A DNA stretch of 64,000 bases, taken from NCBI RefSeq assembly GCF_010367455.1, contig NZ_WRPR01000037.1, positions 1 through 64,000 on the forward strand, given 5' to 3'. This DNA is from Candidatus Laterigemmans baculatus. Its GTDB lineage: Bacteria > Planctomycetota > Planctomycetia > Pirellulales > Pirellulaceae. The notes beneath the pieces were generated by a model, which saw only the letters and a list, made by a program, of their open reading frames with translations, was not told where the DNA came from and made no database searches. The position numbers and the translations under genes were made by a program. Shown here one piece after another: positions 1 to 8,539 of the stretch (positions within the stretch are counted from its first letter, which is position 1; every line of letters begins with the position of its first letter).

Positions 1-36
1 CCCGCCCGCCCGCCTCTTCTCGTAAAATCCAACCGC

Positions 37-104
37 ATCAGCCGCCCCGAGCCTAAAATCCATCAGCGGATGAAATATCCGGGCTAGCCCCCGGCGGCTG
101 ATGA
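37..104. repeat. Family B dispersed palindromic repeat, degenerate copy
   Basis: A decayed inverted repeat whose ends read ATCAGCCGCC and GGCGGCTGAT, with a GGGCTAGCCCCCGG core. The same ends and the same GCTAGC core recur in many intergenic spaces of this window. It lies just upstream of the QueD-type gene. No coding signal is seen in the first 213 bases. Confidence 0.6.
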
Positions 105-213
105 TCGCAGCGCTCCTATGTTTCGCTGCAAGGGGTTTTGTCGGTTACTGGGAGATCGGTCAAACTGGACTCGCCCCAAACCCCACGCCTCGATTCGCAG
201 GAATTTCGCCGTC

Positions 214-645
214 ATGGCTTTGACAATCATGCGTCGCATCCGCTTCTGTGCCGGCCATCGCCTGCGGATGCATGGTGGACGCTGTGAAAATTTCCACGGG
301 CACAACTACGTCGCCGACTTCTATGTGACTGGCGAAGAGCAGGACGCGGTCGGTCGATTGATCGATTTCTCGGACCTCAAAGCGCGCTGCAAGGGCTGGC
401 TCGACGAGCACTGGGATCACGCGTTCTTGCTGTGGGATCAGGACGAGAACGGAATCGCCGCGCTCCGCCAGGTCGAGCCGCATCGGCTGTTCGTGATGCC
501 CTACAACCCGACCGCCGAGAACATGGCTCGCTACCTGCTCGAAGAGGTCTGTCCCAAAATCCTCGAAGGCACGGGGGCTCGAGCCTCGAAGGTCGTGATC
601 TGGGAAACCGACGAAAGCTTTGCCGAAGTCTCGGCCGAACCGTAG
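214..645 (+). CDS. queD: 6-pyruvoyl-tetrahydropterin / 6-carboxytetrahydropterin synthase family protein
   Basis: A 143-residue protein of the PTPS/QueD fold, which acts on dihydroneopterin triphosphate in queuosine or pterin synthesis in the cytoplasm. The zinc ligands His15, His28 and His30 are visible. The catalytic Cys24 sits in the C-x3-HGH motif (CENFHGH). The WDH motif and a C-terminal WETDE glutamate complete the active site. The length matches the family (about 120-150). The ATG at 214 is preferred over an in-frame ATG at 118, because the upstream extension overlaps a repeat and has no family resemblance. No queC, queE or folE is adjacent, so queuosine synthesis is inferred from the family, not from context. 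The stop lies one base from the stop of the convergent arsM. Confidence 0.8.
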   Translation: MALTIMRRIRFCAGHRLRMHGGRCENFHGHNYVADFYVTGEEQDAVGRLIDFSDLKARCKGWLDEHWDHAFLLWDQDENGIAALRQVEPHRLFVMPYNPTAENMARYLLEEVCPKILEGTGARASKVVIWETDESFAEVSAEP

Positions 646-646
646 C

Positions 647-1555
647 CTACGGCTTGACTGCAAAGATCCGCACTGCGGCGGCATAGGCGTTGACATCGTG
701 GTCGCTGAACAGTTTGGCCAGGTCGCTGTGCAGCGTCTCGGTCTGGCAGCAGCCTCCCGCGTCGACGACCGCCAGTCCCGCGTTCGCCACTGACGCGGGT
801 TTCGCGTCGGCCGCCGGAGCGGGTGGAGGCGTGCAGCAGCCCGCTTGACCGTCGACCAACGCGTAGCTGGTCAGATCGGATCCCGTGTCGACGATCGCGA
901 CGTGTTCGAAGCCGGCCCTGCGCAGTCCGCCGTCGTAGTCGTCGATCAGGATGGCTCCGGCGATGCAGCCGACCAAAGCGGCGATGTTGTCAGCCAGCGC
1001 CGACGGGAGGGGCTGTTTAAGGGCGATGTCCGAGACGGCGACCCGTCCGCCCGGTTTGAGCACGCGGAACATCTCGCGAAAAACCGCGTCCTTGTCGGCT
1101 GCCAGATTGATCACGCAGTTGGAGATGATCACGTCGGCCGAAGCATCGGGAAGGGGCAATTTTTCGATCTCGCCGAGCAGGAACTCGACGTTCTCGAACG
1201 GTTTGCCGTCGGGACCTCGCTGAGCATTCTTGCGGGCCAGTTCGATCATGTCGGGCGTCATGTCGACGCCGATCGCCCGTCCCGTAAGGCCGACTTTGCG
1301 AGCCGCGAGAAAGACATCCAACCCCCCGCCGCTGCCGAGGTCGACGACCGTCTCCCCTTCGCGGAGATTCGCCGTCGCCAGCGGATTGCCGCACGAGAGT
1401 CCCATGTTGGCTTCCGCAGGAATTGCCGCCAACTCCTCGGCGGAGTAGCCGAATGCCTTGGCGACTGCTTCGACCCCCTGGTCACGGCTGGACAACCCGC
1501 TCCGCGCCGTCTGAGCGTACTTTTCTCGAACTATCGAAGTCGTTTTTTCGGACAT
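647..1555 (-). CDS. arsM: Arsenite S-adenosylmethionine methyltransferase ArsM
   Basis: A 302-residue SAM-dependent methyltransferase that would methylate trivalent arsenic in the cytoplasm to volatile or exportable species. The SAM-binding motif [10 protein letters not shown] lies near residues 71-80. The three cysteines that bind As(III) in characterised ArsM proteins are matched by Cys55, Cys147 (ISNCVIN) and Cys197 (ALVGCIAG). The C-terminus carries two extra CC pairs (GCC near residue 240 and GGCC near 269) and ends in a typical ArsM tail. An AGGAAAAGGAG ribosome-binding sequence precedes the ATG at 1555. It is divergent from an arsR-type regulator, with 104 nt between the two starts, so arsenic-controlled expression is likely. 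Confidence 0.9.
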   Translation of the reverse strand: MSEKTTSIVREKYAQTARSGLSSRDQGVEAVAKAFGYSAEELAAIPAEANMGLSCGNPLATANLREGETVVDLGSGGGLDVFLAARKVGLTGRAIGVDMTPDMIELARKNAQRGPDGKPFENVEFLLGEIEKLPLPDASADVIISNCVINLAADKDAVFREMFRVLKPGGRVAVSDIALKQPLPSALADNIAALVGCIAGAILIDDYDGGLRRAGFEHVAIVDTGSDLTSYALVDGQAGCCTPPPAPAADAKPASVANAGLAVVDAGGCCQTETLHSDLAKLFSDHDVNAYAAAVRIFAVKP

Positions 1556-1645
1556 GGCTTGGCTCCTTTTCCTGTTACGATTGAGTCGGACATCCTGGGG
1601 CGATCACTCCTCAGCGATCACCTCGCCCCTGTTGCCGACTGTTTT

Positions 1646-1661
1646 ATATTTCTAAAAATAT
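1646..1661. promoter_or_regulatory. Candidate ArsR operator palindrome
   Basis: A perfect AT-rich inverted repeat, ATATTT-CTAA-AAATAT, in the otherwise GC-rich arsM/arsR spacer. It overlaps the first possible arsR start codon at 1660. ArsR/SmtB repressors bind AT-rich inverted repeats near the start of their own gene, so this is the natural operator candidate. The assignment is inference from position and symmetry. Confidence 0.45.
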
Positions 1662-2028
1662 GGAAATGTCACGCGCTGTCAAGGCGCTTTCCGCACTGGC
1701 TCACGAATCGCGTCTGGCGATTTTTCGGTTAGTAATCGCGGCCGGTCCGCGGGGAGTTGCGGCTGGAGAAATCGCCGAGCGGTTGGAGGTGCCGCGGCCG
1801 ACGCTCTCGTTCCACCTCAGTCAGCTCACGGGAGCCGGACTGCTGGAGGATCGCAAGGAGGGGAGGTCGGTGATCTATGCCGCCCGGTTGAAGGGCATTA
1901 GCGAGCTGCTGGAATATCTAATTGAAGACTGCTGCCAAGGCGAGGTGGGCGGCTGCGCGGTCCCCGATCTTGTGGTCCTGAAAAACTGCAAGCCGCTCGG
2001 CTCGGACGCGACGGGCGAGCAGAAATAG
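1660..2028 (+). CDS. arsR: ArsR/SmtB-family metalloregulator with C-terminal cysteine site
   Basis: A 122-residue winged-helix regulator. The ArsR recognition region (RPTLSFHLSQL, residues 46-56) and the wing (EDRKEGRSVIYAA) are clear. Arsenic sensing is suggested by Cys91-Cys92-x6-Cys99, plus Cys110, at the C-terminal end. This resembles the C-terminal CC-x5-C site of Acidithiobacillus ArsR rather than the CVC site in the DNA-binding helix of plasmid R773 ArsR. The start could be ATG 1660 or ATG 1666. Neither has a good Shine-Dalgarno sequence and both lie in or beside the AT-rich palindrome. It should repress itself and the divergent arsM. Confidence 0.85.
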   Translation: MEMSRAVKALSALAHESRLAIFRLVIAAGPRGVAAGEIAERLEVPRPTLSFHLSQLTGAGLLEDRKEGRSVIYAARLKGISELLEYLIEDCCQGEVGGCAVPDLVVLKNCKPLGSDATGEQK

Positions 2029-2061
2029 GCGGAGCCCGCGAGATCGTCGCGGGCGTCTGGC

Positions 2062-3708
2062 TCAATCGGCGGAGGAACCGTCGGTCAGCACGGAGGGGGA
2101 CTCTTGCTTGAGACCTCGAGCCTCTTCAAAACGCACTCCCGGATTTTCTCGCTGGGCATACTCGGTATCCCAGAGCGACTGGAACAGTACGGCGGGACTT
2201 CCGTCTTGGTCTTTGACGACCCGTGAGGAATAGGGGAGCGTGAGGCGACGCGCGTCCTCCACGTCGCCTTCGATCCAGCGGGCCATCTTGAACGGCAGCC
2301 ACTGGATGTCGGTCTGCGTATTGTATTCGCTCTCGAGGCGGAACCGCACGACGTCGAACTGCAGCTCACCGACTGCTGCCAGGATTGGCTCGCTGCGGGC
2401 GGCGCGAGAGTCGGTAAACATCTGAATCGCCCCCTCCTCGAGCAACTGTTCGAGCCCACGGCTGAACTGTTTGCGGCGAAGCGTTTCCCGGCAGCGAAGG
2501 ATGGCGAAAAACTCGGGAGAGAACTGCGGCAGCGGCTCGAAGTTGATCGGTTCGCCGGTGCAGATCGTATCCCCCAAGCGGAATTCGCCGGGATTTACCA
2601 GACCGATGATGTCTCCCGGAAAGGCCTCGTCCATCGTCTCCCGCTCTTGACCGAACACGCGGTGAGCTCGGCGGAGCCGCAGCTTCTTTTCGGTGCGGGA
2701 GTGCATCACTTCCATCTCCCGCTCAAAGCGTCCGGCGCAGATTCGGACGAAGGCGACCCGGTCGCGGTGGCGGGGGTCGAGGTTGGCCTGGATCTTGAAC
2801 ACGAAGCCGGCAAACTCAGCCCGCGATGGCTCGATCGCTCCGCGGTCGCTCTGGCGGGCGCGGGGGGGCGGACAGAGCTCGAGGAAGCCGCGGAGGAAGT
2901 GCTCGACGCCCCAATTCGTCAGGGCGCTGCCAAAAAACACGGGTGAGATTTCGCCTGCCAAGAACCGCTCGCGGTCGAGCGTCGTGCCGGCGGTCGCCAG
3001 CAATTCGACTTCCTCGCGGGCCTGAGACAAGATGCTCGCTTGCAGCGCGTTCTCGTCCTGGTCGCTCAGCTCGGCAAGGTCGATCGTTTGCGTCTCGCCC
3101 CGCCGGTCCCGCGTCTGCTCTCCGAACAGATGCACCCGCTCGGTGGCCAAGTCGACCAAGCCGCGGAAGTCGGGACCAAAGCCGAGCGGCCAGTTCTGGG
3201 GGACCGGCTCGATCCCCAGCTTGCTCTCGATCTCGGCCAAAATCTGCAGCGGTTCCTGCCCCGGGCGGTCGACTTTGTTGACGAACGTCAGCACCGGGAT
3301 CCGCCGCATCGCGCAGACGCGGAACAGTTTCTCCGTCTGCGCTTCGACCCCTTTGGCAAGGTCGATCACCATCACCGCGCAATCGGCGGCCATCAACGTC
3401 CGATAGGTGTCTTCGCTGAAGTCATGGTGCCCGGGCGTGTCGAGCAGATTGACCCGCTTGCCTTCGAATTCGAACGTCAGCACGGTCGAGCTGACCGAGA
3501 TCCCCCGCTGCTTTTCGAGCTCCATCCAGTCCGAGGTGGCCGACCGCTGCGTCTTGCGGCCGCGGACTGCCCCGGCAACGTCGATGCAGCCGCCGAACAG
3601 CAGCATCTTTTCGGTGAGCGTCGTTTTTCCGGCGTCGGGGTGAGAGATGATAGCAAACGTCCGCCGCCGCAGCACCTCGCGTTGGACCTGGGGATCGATC
3701 GAATTCAC
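2062..3708 (-). CDS. prfC: Peptide chain release factor 3 (RF3)
   Basis: A 548-residue translational GTPase that recycles RF1/RF2 from the ribosome after termination. G1 (SHPDAGKTT), G3 (DTPGHHDFSEDTYRTL) and G4 (NKVD) are all present. The switch region EKQRGISVSS and the C-terminal sequence GAIQMFTD...VGELQFDVVRFRLESEY are characteristic of RF3 rather than EF-G. The length is close to the usual 525-550. The ATG at 3708 directly precedes the conserved N-terminus. It stands alone, with a repeat-rich space upstream. Its stop is 33 nt from the convergent arsR stop. Confidence 0.95.
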   Translation of the reverse strand: MNSIDPQVQREVLRRRTFAIISHPDAGKTTLTEKMLLFGGCIDVAGAVRGRKTQRSATSDWMELEKQRGISVSSTVLTFEFEGKRVNLLDTPGHHDFSEDTYRTLMAADCAVMVIDLAKGVEAQTEKLFRVCAMRRIPVLTFVNKVDRPGQEPLQILAEIESKLGIEPVPQNWPLGFGPDFRGLVDLATERVHLFGEQTRDRRGETQTIDLAELSDQDENALQASILSQAREEVELLATAGTTLDRERFLAGEISPVFFGSALTNWGVEHFLRGFLELCPPPRARQSDRGAIEPSRAEFAGFVFKIQANLDPRHRDRVAFVRICAGRFEREMEVMHSRTEKKLRLRRAHRVFGQERETMDEAFPGDIIGLVNPGEFRLGDTICTGEPINFEPLPQFSPEFFAILRCRETLRRKQFSRGLEQLLEEGAIQMFTDSRAARSEPILAAVGELQFDVVRFRLESEYNTQTDIQWLPFKMARWIEGDVEDARRLTLPYSSRVVKDQDGSPAVLFQSLWDTEYAQRENPGVRFEEARGLKQESPSVLTDGSSAD

Positions 3709-3837
3709 GTTTCGCTTCGGTGTAGGAAGCCACAGCTCCGGGAGTCCGAAGCGGCTTAAGAGGGGTACAGACGCAGAGAATCGACGATAGCAACCGCCCT
3801 ACAGCCCCACAACCCGCGACCAACTCGGACTCGTTTT

Positions 3838-3968
3838 CGTACTCGTACTCAGCGCAGCGGTACTCGTACTCAGCGCAGCGGTACTCGTACTCAGCGCATC
3901 GATTGGCCGGTGCAGAGGACAGCGAGCGAATCGAGTACGAGTACGAGTACCGCTGCGCTGAGTACGAG
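3838..3968. repeat. Family D repeat: inverted GTACTCGTACTCAGCGCAGCG units
   Basis: Three direct units of about 22 bp (GTACTCGTACTCAGCGCAGCG) on the left face the reverse complement (CGCTGCGCTGAGTACGAG, preceded by repeated GAGTAC) on the right. About 35 bp of unique sequence lies between them. The RNA would form a long hairpin. A second copy with the same architecture lies at 40138-40295. This and the adjacent heptamer array occupy most of the 340-nt gap between the prfC start and the kinase stop. Confidence 0.85.
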
Positions 3969-3973
3969 CGAAT

Positions 3974-4029
3974 ACCTGCCACCTGCCACCTGCCACCTGC
4001 CACCTGCCACCTGCCACCTGCCACCTGCC
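3974..4029. repeat. Tandem heptamer array (ACCTGCC)8
   Basis: Eight uninterrupted copies of ACCTGCC, followed by degenerate CCCGGCC and CCCGGCTA units up to about 4068. It sits immediately downstream of the kinase stop codon. It is likely variable in length by replication slippage. Confidence 0.9.
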
Positions 4030-4048
4030 CCCGGCCCCCGGCCCCCGG

Positions 4049-5689
4049 CTACCGGCCCCCGGCTACCGGTTCCCCGTATTCCTCGGTCACGTCGCGGGCG
4101 ACGGCGAAGATGATGTTCTCAGCGGGGATCGATTTCGCGGTCCACTCGAACCAGCGATACTCGCCATGGATGTCGCGATACCGGTTGCGGAACCGCGAGA
4201 TCGGTTTGCCGATTGCCAGTCCAACCATGACCTGTTTGGTCGCCTCGAGATCGTCGGGATGGATGAAGTCGAGGAAAGGGTGGGTGACGAGTTGAGGCGA
4301 GGAGTAGCCGAGGACGCGATAGAAGTTGGGGTTCACGCGTTTGAAGTACCCGTCCAGGCTGGCGATGCAGAACAGGTCGCCGCTGAGTTCGAAGAATCGT
4401 CCTAGATCGCTCTCAGCTTGCTCGAGGGCCGATTCGAGATAACTCGTTAGCTCCTGGGCGACTACGCCGGCATCGGCGGGCCGATCGGCGGGTTTGGGAG
4501 CCAAGCACCATTTGGCCAGCGAGACCAGGGTGTCGTCGGTATCGCTGGCCTCCAATCCGCTGATCGCTTCATGCAGCGCCGCGTTGGCCGCTCGACCGTA
4601 CACTTGCCGGACGTCCTCGCCGCGATAGGGAGGCCGGCCAGTCAGGATTTCGCAGAGGACCGCGCCGAGCCCGAACACATCGGAGCGGGCATCGACCCGA
4701 TCGCCGCGGGCTTGCTCGGGGGCCATGTAGGCGGGGGTGCCGGTGATACGAGTCGTGGGCTGGTCGCTCCGCCGCGAGGATCCACGGCCGCGATCTGTCT
4801 CGGGCGCGGTTTGCCCGCGGCTCTGGGAAGGAACCTTGCGTCCTGGGCCGACCGATCCGGAGCGGGTAAAGACCGGGCCCTGTTGGACCCGGGACAGGCC
4901 CCAGTCCATCACATGCACTTCGCCGAACGTGCCGACCATCACGTTGGCGGGCTTGAGATCCAGATGGATCACCCCGCGGGAGTGGGCATACGCTAACGTT
5001 TGGCTCACCTGCTCGAGGATTTTAATGAACCGCGAGCGTTCCCAAGCCGACCCCGAGGCGTCGGCCAGCATCCGCGCCAGCGTTTGGCCTTGAACCAGCT
5101 TCATGGCAAAAAATGGCCGTCCATCCGGAGCTTGCCCCATCTCGTAAATCGGCACGATCCCGGGATGCTGCAGTTGGCCGGTGACTCGCGCTTCTTCGAT
5201 GAAGCGGCTCCGCAGGTCGGCCTTGTCTTGGTGGCTCCTGAGGATCAGCTTGATCGCTACCTTCCGCCCCAGTTCCTCGTCCTGCGCCAGCAGGATCACG
5301 CCCATGCCACCGCGGGCAATTTCCCGCTCCACCTCGTACCGCCCGAGCGTCCCAAAGTATTCCTCCTCCGGCTGCACGACTTCAAAGTCGGTGGCGTCAC
5401 GGTCCGTCGAGCCCGCGTCGAGACTCGTCGCGGTCGGACCCAAGGGGATTCGAGCTCCCGTCCCTTCGCGGGCACCCGTCCCCTCGCGCGATAAGTCCGC
5501 AGAGGTCGCGCTGTTCGGGGGCGGAGTGAGGTAGTTGCCGGAGGTCTCCCGCAGGTGGTCGGCGATGAACGAGGCTTGCGGTGGATCCGCTACGGGTGCG
5601 TCCGGGACGTCCTGCGGGTCGACTGCGGGCCCGAGTTTCGGGCGTGCGAGGGGTGAAGGCTCATCGGTCTTGGCACGGTTGCGAGTCAT
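4049..5689 (-). CDS. Serine/threonine protein kinase fused to a C-terminal PAS domain
   Basis: A 546-residue cytoplasmic protein. After a low-complexity N-terminus of about 115 residues comes a Hanks-type kinase domain. The glycine loop is ARGGMGV, the ATP-binding lysine is Lys147 (VAIKL), the catalytic loop is HLDLKPAN (242-249) and the metal-binding motif is DWG (262-264). DWG for DFG is common in planctomycete kinases. HLD for HRD makes it a non-RD kinase. Residues about 430-540 form a PAS domain (FCIASLDGYFKRVNPNFYRV... FAVARDVTEE), suggesting a sensed ligand or redox signal. No membrane segment is seen. The ATG at 5689 is chosen over an in-frame ATG at 5810-5812 because CAGGGA stands 7 nt before it and the extension looks non-coding. 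Confidence 0.85.
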   Translation of the reverse strand: MTRNRAKTDEPSPLARPKLGPAVDPQDVPDAPVADPPQASFIADHLRETSGNYLTPPPNSATSADLSREGTGAREGTGARIPLGPTATSLDAGSTDRDATDFEVVQPEEEYFGTLGRYEVEREIARGGMGVILLAQDEELGRKVAIKLILRSHQDKADLRSRFIEEARVTGQLQHPGIVPIYEMGQAPDGRPFFAMKLVQGQTLARMLADASGSAWERSRFIKILEQVSQTLAYAHSRGVIHLDLKPANVMVGTFGEVHVMDWGLSRVQQGPVFTRSGSVGPGRKVPSQSRGQTAPETDRGRGSSRRSDQPTTRITGTPAYMAPEQARGDRVDARSDVFGLGAVLCEILTGRPPYRGEDVRQVYGRAANAALHEAISGLEASDTDDTLVSLAKWCLAPKPADRPADAGVVAQELTSYLESALEQAESDLGRFFELSGDLFCIASLDGYFKRVNPNFYRVLGYSSPQLVTHPFLDFIHPDDLEATKQVMVGLAIGKPISRFRNRYRDIHGEYRWFEWTAKSIPAENIIFAVARDVTEEYGEPVAGGR

Positions 5690-5924
5690 CGCATTCCCTG
5701 TGCATGATCGCGCGGAATTGCGGGAACACCTCGTGGCCGCAGCGATGGAGGCGGCTCGGCCGACTTTCAGAAAGTGCACAACCCGCGCCGGACTGAACAA
5801 AAACACTGGCATTTCCGGGGGCTAGGCTCGCCCAGCGGGAGCCAAAATCCCGTCACCGTGCTTGCACAACTCCGGGGGGTTTGGCAGGCTGTCGCAGCCT
5901 CCGTTGGAGGATCGACCTTTGGCC

Positions 5925-6047
5925 CTGTCAGAAAACCCGCTGGATTCGACCTTTTGAGCCGTAGGCGCTAGCCTCGGGCGGCGCAGCCCAAGGGGTTGCC
6001 CCTGCAGAACCCGCGGCTAGCGCCGTCGGCTCAAGGTCTTCTGACAG
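5925..6047. repeat. Family A palindromic element, copy 1 (MITE-like)
   Basis: Bounded by CTGTCAGAAAACCC on the left and CTGACAG on the right. Inside are a GAGCCGTAGGCGCTAGCC arm and its imperfect inverse GGCTAGCGCCGTCGGCTC. The left end is identical to an end of the copy at 12241-12368. It has no coding capacity. The rest of the 398-nt gap between the kinase and the RidA gene shows nothing else recognisable. Confidence 0.75.
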
Positions 6048-6087
6048 ACCCCAACTGCCAACCACGATTTAAACAAGGAGCCTGAAG

Positions 6088-6525
6088 ATGGGGGCGGATC
6101 AAAAAGCGCAGGACCTGGGACTGACGTTTCCGACTCAGGAGCCGGGATACCTGAATCTCTGTGTGCAAACCGGTAACCTGCTGATCACCTCCGGGCACAC
6201 CAGCGACCTCAAGGGCGTGCTCGGCAAGGACGTGACGGTCGAGCAAGGCTACCAGGCCGCCCGCGACTGCATCATCAAAGTCCTCCGTTCGGTCCGGCAG
6301 GCCCACGGCACGCTCGACAACCTCCGCGTCCTCAAGCTGCTCGGCTGCGTCTACTCGGCTGGCGACTTCACCGATCACCACTTGGTCATCAACGGCGCCT
6401 CGGACTTGCTGCACGAAATCTACGGCAAAGAGGGAGACGGCTATCACGCCCGCAGCGCCCTCGGCTTTGCCGCCCTGCCCACCGGCGCGGCCGTCGAAAT
6501 CGAAGCCATCTTCGAGATCAAGTGA
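6088..6525 (+). CDS. RidA family protein (YjgF/YER057c/UK114)
   Basis: A 145-residue protein of the RidA superfamily. RidA enzymes hydrolyse reactive enamine/imine intermediates released by PLP enzymes, but several subfamilies lack the catalytic arginine and have other roles. The pattern GYLNLCVQTGNLLITSGHTS and the C-terminal GAAVEIEAIFEIK match the larger subgroup related to UK114_like_1. The usual RidA NYRVAR-type arginine region is here AARDCIIKVLRSV, so canonical deaminase activity is not assured. AAGGAG lies 6-11 nt before the ATG. The gene is monocistronic and convergent with the PqaA-like gene. Confidence 0.85.
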   Translation: MGADQKAQDLGLTFPTQEPGYLNLCVQTGNLLITSGHTSDLKGVLGKDVTVEQGYQAARDCIIKVLRSVRQAHGTLDNLRVLKLLGCVYSAGDFTDHHLVINGASDLLHEIYGKEGDGYHARSALGFAALPTGAAVEIEAIFEIK

Positions 6526-6612
6526 TCCGGCCGGTGCTCATTTTCACGGTCTCGACGATATGATTCGGCCCGCTTCGCACCATTGAGGAAGTAGTCTGGC
6601 AACAACGGACCG

Positions 6613-8061
6613 TCACTCCGCTTCGATGACCGGGGCGGGGGTATCGGCGTGGGGGAGGCCTTCGGGAACGACGCGAACGGGAGTTGAAATCCGCAGCGGC
6701 GTTGGCGCGTCGACATCGAATTCGAACTGCACAAAAAAGGCTGCCCAGCCGGCCTCAGGTGTGGGAACCGTGGCTGTATAAACGCCTTCGGCATCGGGAG
6801 TGAGCGGCTCACTCTCATAAGCTCGGCCGATCGTGTCGGTGCGGAAATCTCGACTCTCGCCGTTGGTTGCTTTCCAGAGAGTGACTTTCGTCGGAGAGTC
6901 GCTAGCGGAGACGCGGATGGTGTTGGCGTCCGGAAACTCCCACTTCAGCCGCGGGCGCTCGATCCCATGAACCACCGTGTAATGGAAGGCGGCCAGCGTA
7001 TCGATCGCGTTCGTCCCGCGGAGTGAATGTTCGCTGTTGGGGACATAGCACAAGTGTTTTTCGCCGGGCAGTTCTTTGAAATAAAACTGGGACGAGTCGG
7101 GCAGGAAGAATTGGTCGCCGCTGGCGTTGATGATGCATTTGGGCATCGTCAAACGATCGCGATAAGCGAACGGGTCGACGATCTGGAGCAATTCGCGGTA
7201 CCGCGGCTCGAACCGCCGATGGGGAATCTGATGGTGGACGTAGTCACCGATTGCCGGCGCCCAGAACCCGTAGGCGGCGAAGTGATGGTTCATCGAAACG
7301 TTGACATTCAATACGTCGATCACGATCGGGGCAATCGCGACCACGCGGCGGTCGACCGCACCGGTGAGCCACGTGGTCCAGCCCCGCTTCGAAGCACCGG
7401 TGACCACAAATTTCTCGACCTCGAAGTTCCCCCCTTCGTCGCTAGCTAAGAACTCCTGGATCGTGTCCATCGCCCGGACCGCCGACTTGGTCATCGGGAG
7501 CTGAGCGGGCCACTGCTCGTCCCCGGTTTCGAGGAACTGGTCCCAGGAGTAGCCGATCAGGTCGTCTTCTTTTCGGGGCGTGCCGTCGCCATGAAAGACG
7601 AGCGGTTGATTGGGGACCATCTTCAGTTCGGCGATGACCGAGCGAGTCGCCCCCGCCAGCAGCAGCGCTTCGCGGCTGGTCGACTCGGGCAGCTCGCCGC
7701 CGTTGGCCCCGCCCGTGATGAACAGCATCGCGGTGTCGGCGGTGACTCCATTGGGCTTGGCGATCGTCAGCCAGTGCCGCCACTCGGTGCGGTTGACGTC
7801 GTCGGACGCGCGCCACTTTTGCGAGACCATCTCCAGGACGTAAACGGTCGATCCGATCTCCTTCCGCGAGGACCGCAGCTTCCACTCGTACGCCGGATCT
7901 TCGGCGGCCACATAGCGGTCGAGTGCGGTGGGAGCCGTGTTGGCCTCGGTGCTCACCACAGGCCGCGGATCGGCGACCGCCGCTTCCTCCGCCACCGCCA
8001 ACGCCGAAGACCAGCCGAGCACCCCCAACAGGCCTGCCGCAACAAAGAGTCGATGCATCAT
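6613..8061 (-). CDS. PhoPQ-activated pathogenicity-related (PqaA-like) secreted alpha/beta hydrolase
   Basis: A 482-residue protein with an N-terminal signal peptide (residues 1-24, ending ALAVAEE), so probably periplasmic. It matches the PhoPQ_related family: the WRHWLTIAKP region, the nucleophile elbow VTGASKRGW, a downstream Asp in INASGDQFFLPDSSQ, and the late histidine in VPNSEHSLRGT. These are the expected Ser/Asp/His triad positions of an alpha/beta hydrolase. A beta-sandwich tail follows. The family is frequent in planctomycetes. Despite its name, the substrate is unknown and no PhoPQ system is seen here. Confidence 0.85.
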   Translation of the reverse strand: MMHRLFVAAGLLGVLGWSSALAVAEEAAVADPRPVVSTEANTAPTALDRYVAAEDPAYEWKLRSSRKEIGSTVYVLEMVSQKWRASDDVNRTEWRHWLTIAKPNGVTADTAMLFITGGANGGELPESTSREALLLAGATRSVIAELKMVPNQPLVFHGDGTPRKEDDLIGYSWDQFLETGDEQWPAQLPMTKSAVRAMDTIQEFLASDEGGNFEVEKFVVTGASKRGWTTWLTGAVDRRVVAIAPIVIDVLNVNVSMNHHFAAYGFWAPAIGDYVHHQIPHRRFEPRYRELLQIVDPFAYRDRLTMPKCIINASGDQFFLPDSSQFYFKELPGEKHLCYVPNSEHSLRGTNAIDTLAAFHYTVVHGIERPRLKWEFPDANTIRVSASDSPTKVTLWKATNGESRDFRTDTIGRAYESEPLTPDAEGVYTATVPTPEAGWAAFFVQFEFDVDAPTPLRISTPVRVVPEGLPHADTPAPVIEAE

Positions 8062-8263
8062 CGGAAAGCTCGCCCCAAAACGTCTGGTGAAGAAATCGAA
8101 ACGTCCAGCGAAGTGGAGCCATCTTACACGCCGGCCGCCGAGATGGGGGGATCGATGCGTCCCTCAGCCGCCCGAAATAGGTGAGCGGTAACGTGAGCAA
8201 TCGGGACGCTTTTTTGTGCTTTGACTTCCCCGCTCTAACCCGGAGAAGGTTGAGTCGGGGCAC

Positions 8264-8287
8264 AAAAAAACCCCGGAAAAACCGGGG
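8264..8287 (-). terminator. Rho-independent terminator of the tRNA
   Basis: Read on the minus strand: stem CCCCGG, loop TTTTT, stem CCGGGG, then a run of seven T. It lies 32 nt beyond the tRNA 3' end and clearly terminates that transcript. Confidence 0.85.
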
Positions 8288-8318
8288 TCAAACGCTGTTT
8301 TGCGGCTGTTCTCTGCAG

Positions 8319-8392
8319 TAGCGGAAGAGGGACTCGAACCCCCGACACGCGGATTATGATTCCGCTGCTCTAACCAGCTGAGCTATTCCGCC
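8319..8392 (-). tRNA. tRNA with CAU anticodon (Met, or Ile2)
   Basis: A 74-nt cloverleaf beginning GGCGGAATAGCTCAGC. The anticodon stem GCGGA/TCCGC encloses the loop ATCATAA, giving anticodon CAT. The T arm contains GGTTCGAGTCC. The acceptor stem pairs GGCGGAA with TTCCGCT, leaving a G1-U72 wobble, with discriminator A and no encoded CCA. The CAU anticodon could be elongator Met or the lysidine-modified Ile2, which the sequence alone does not separate. The initiator tRNA is excluded by the paired first base. Confidence 0.93.
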
Positions 8393-8539
8393 AAGTTGTT
8401 GCTGGGTCTTACTTTAGGATTCTCGCCGAGGGGTGTCAAAGGGGGCTCGTCGAGAGCCCGCTCCGCTACGCCTCAGGCGGTGACCGCAGCACCGAAAAAA
8501 GTATCCCAGCCCGCCGCTCCGGGCAAGCCCAAGTTCTCC

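Noticed and set aside
5690-5812. A 41-residue N-terminal extension of the kinase
   Set aside because: The ATG at 5689 has a good Shine-Dalgarno sequence and the extension is Cys/Arg-rich without kinase-family similarity.
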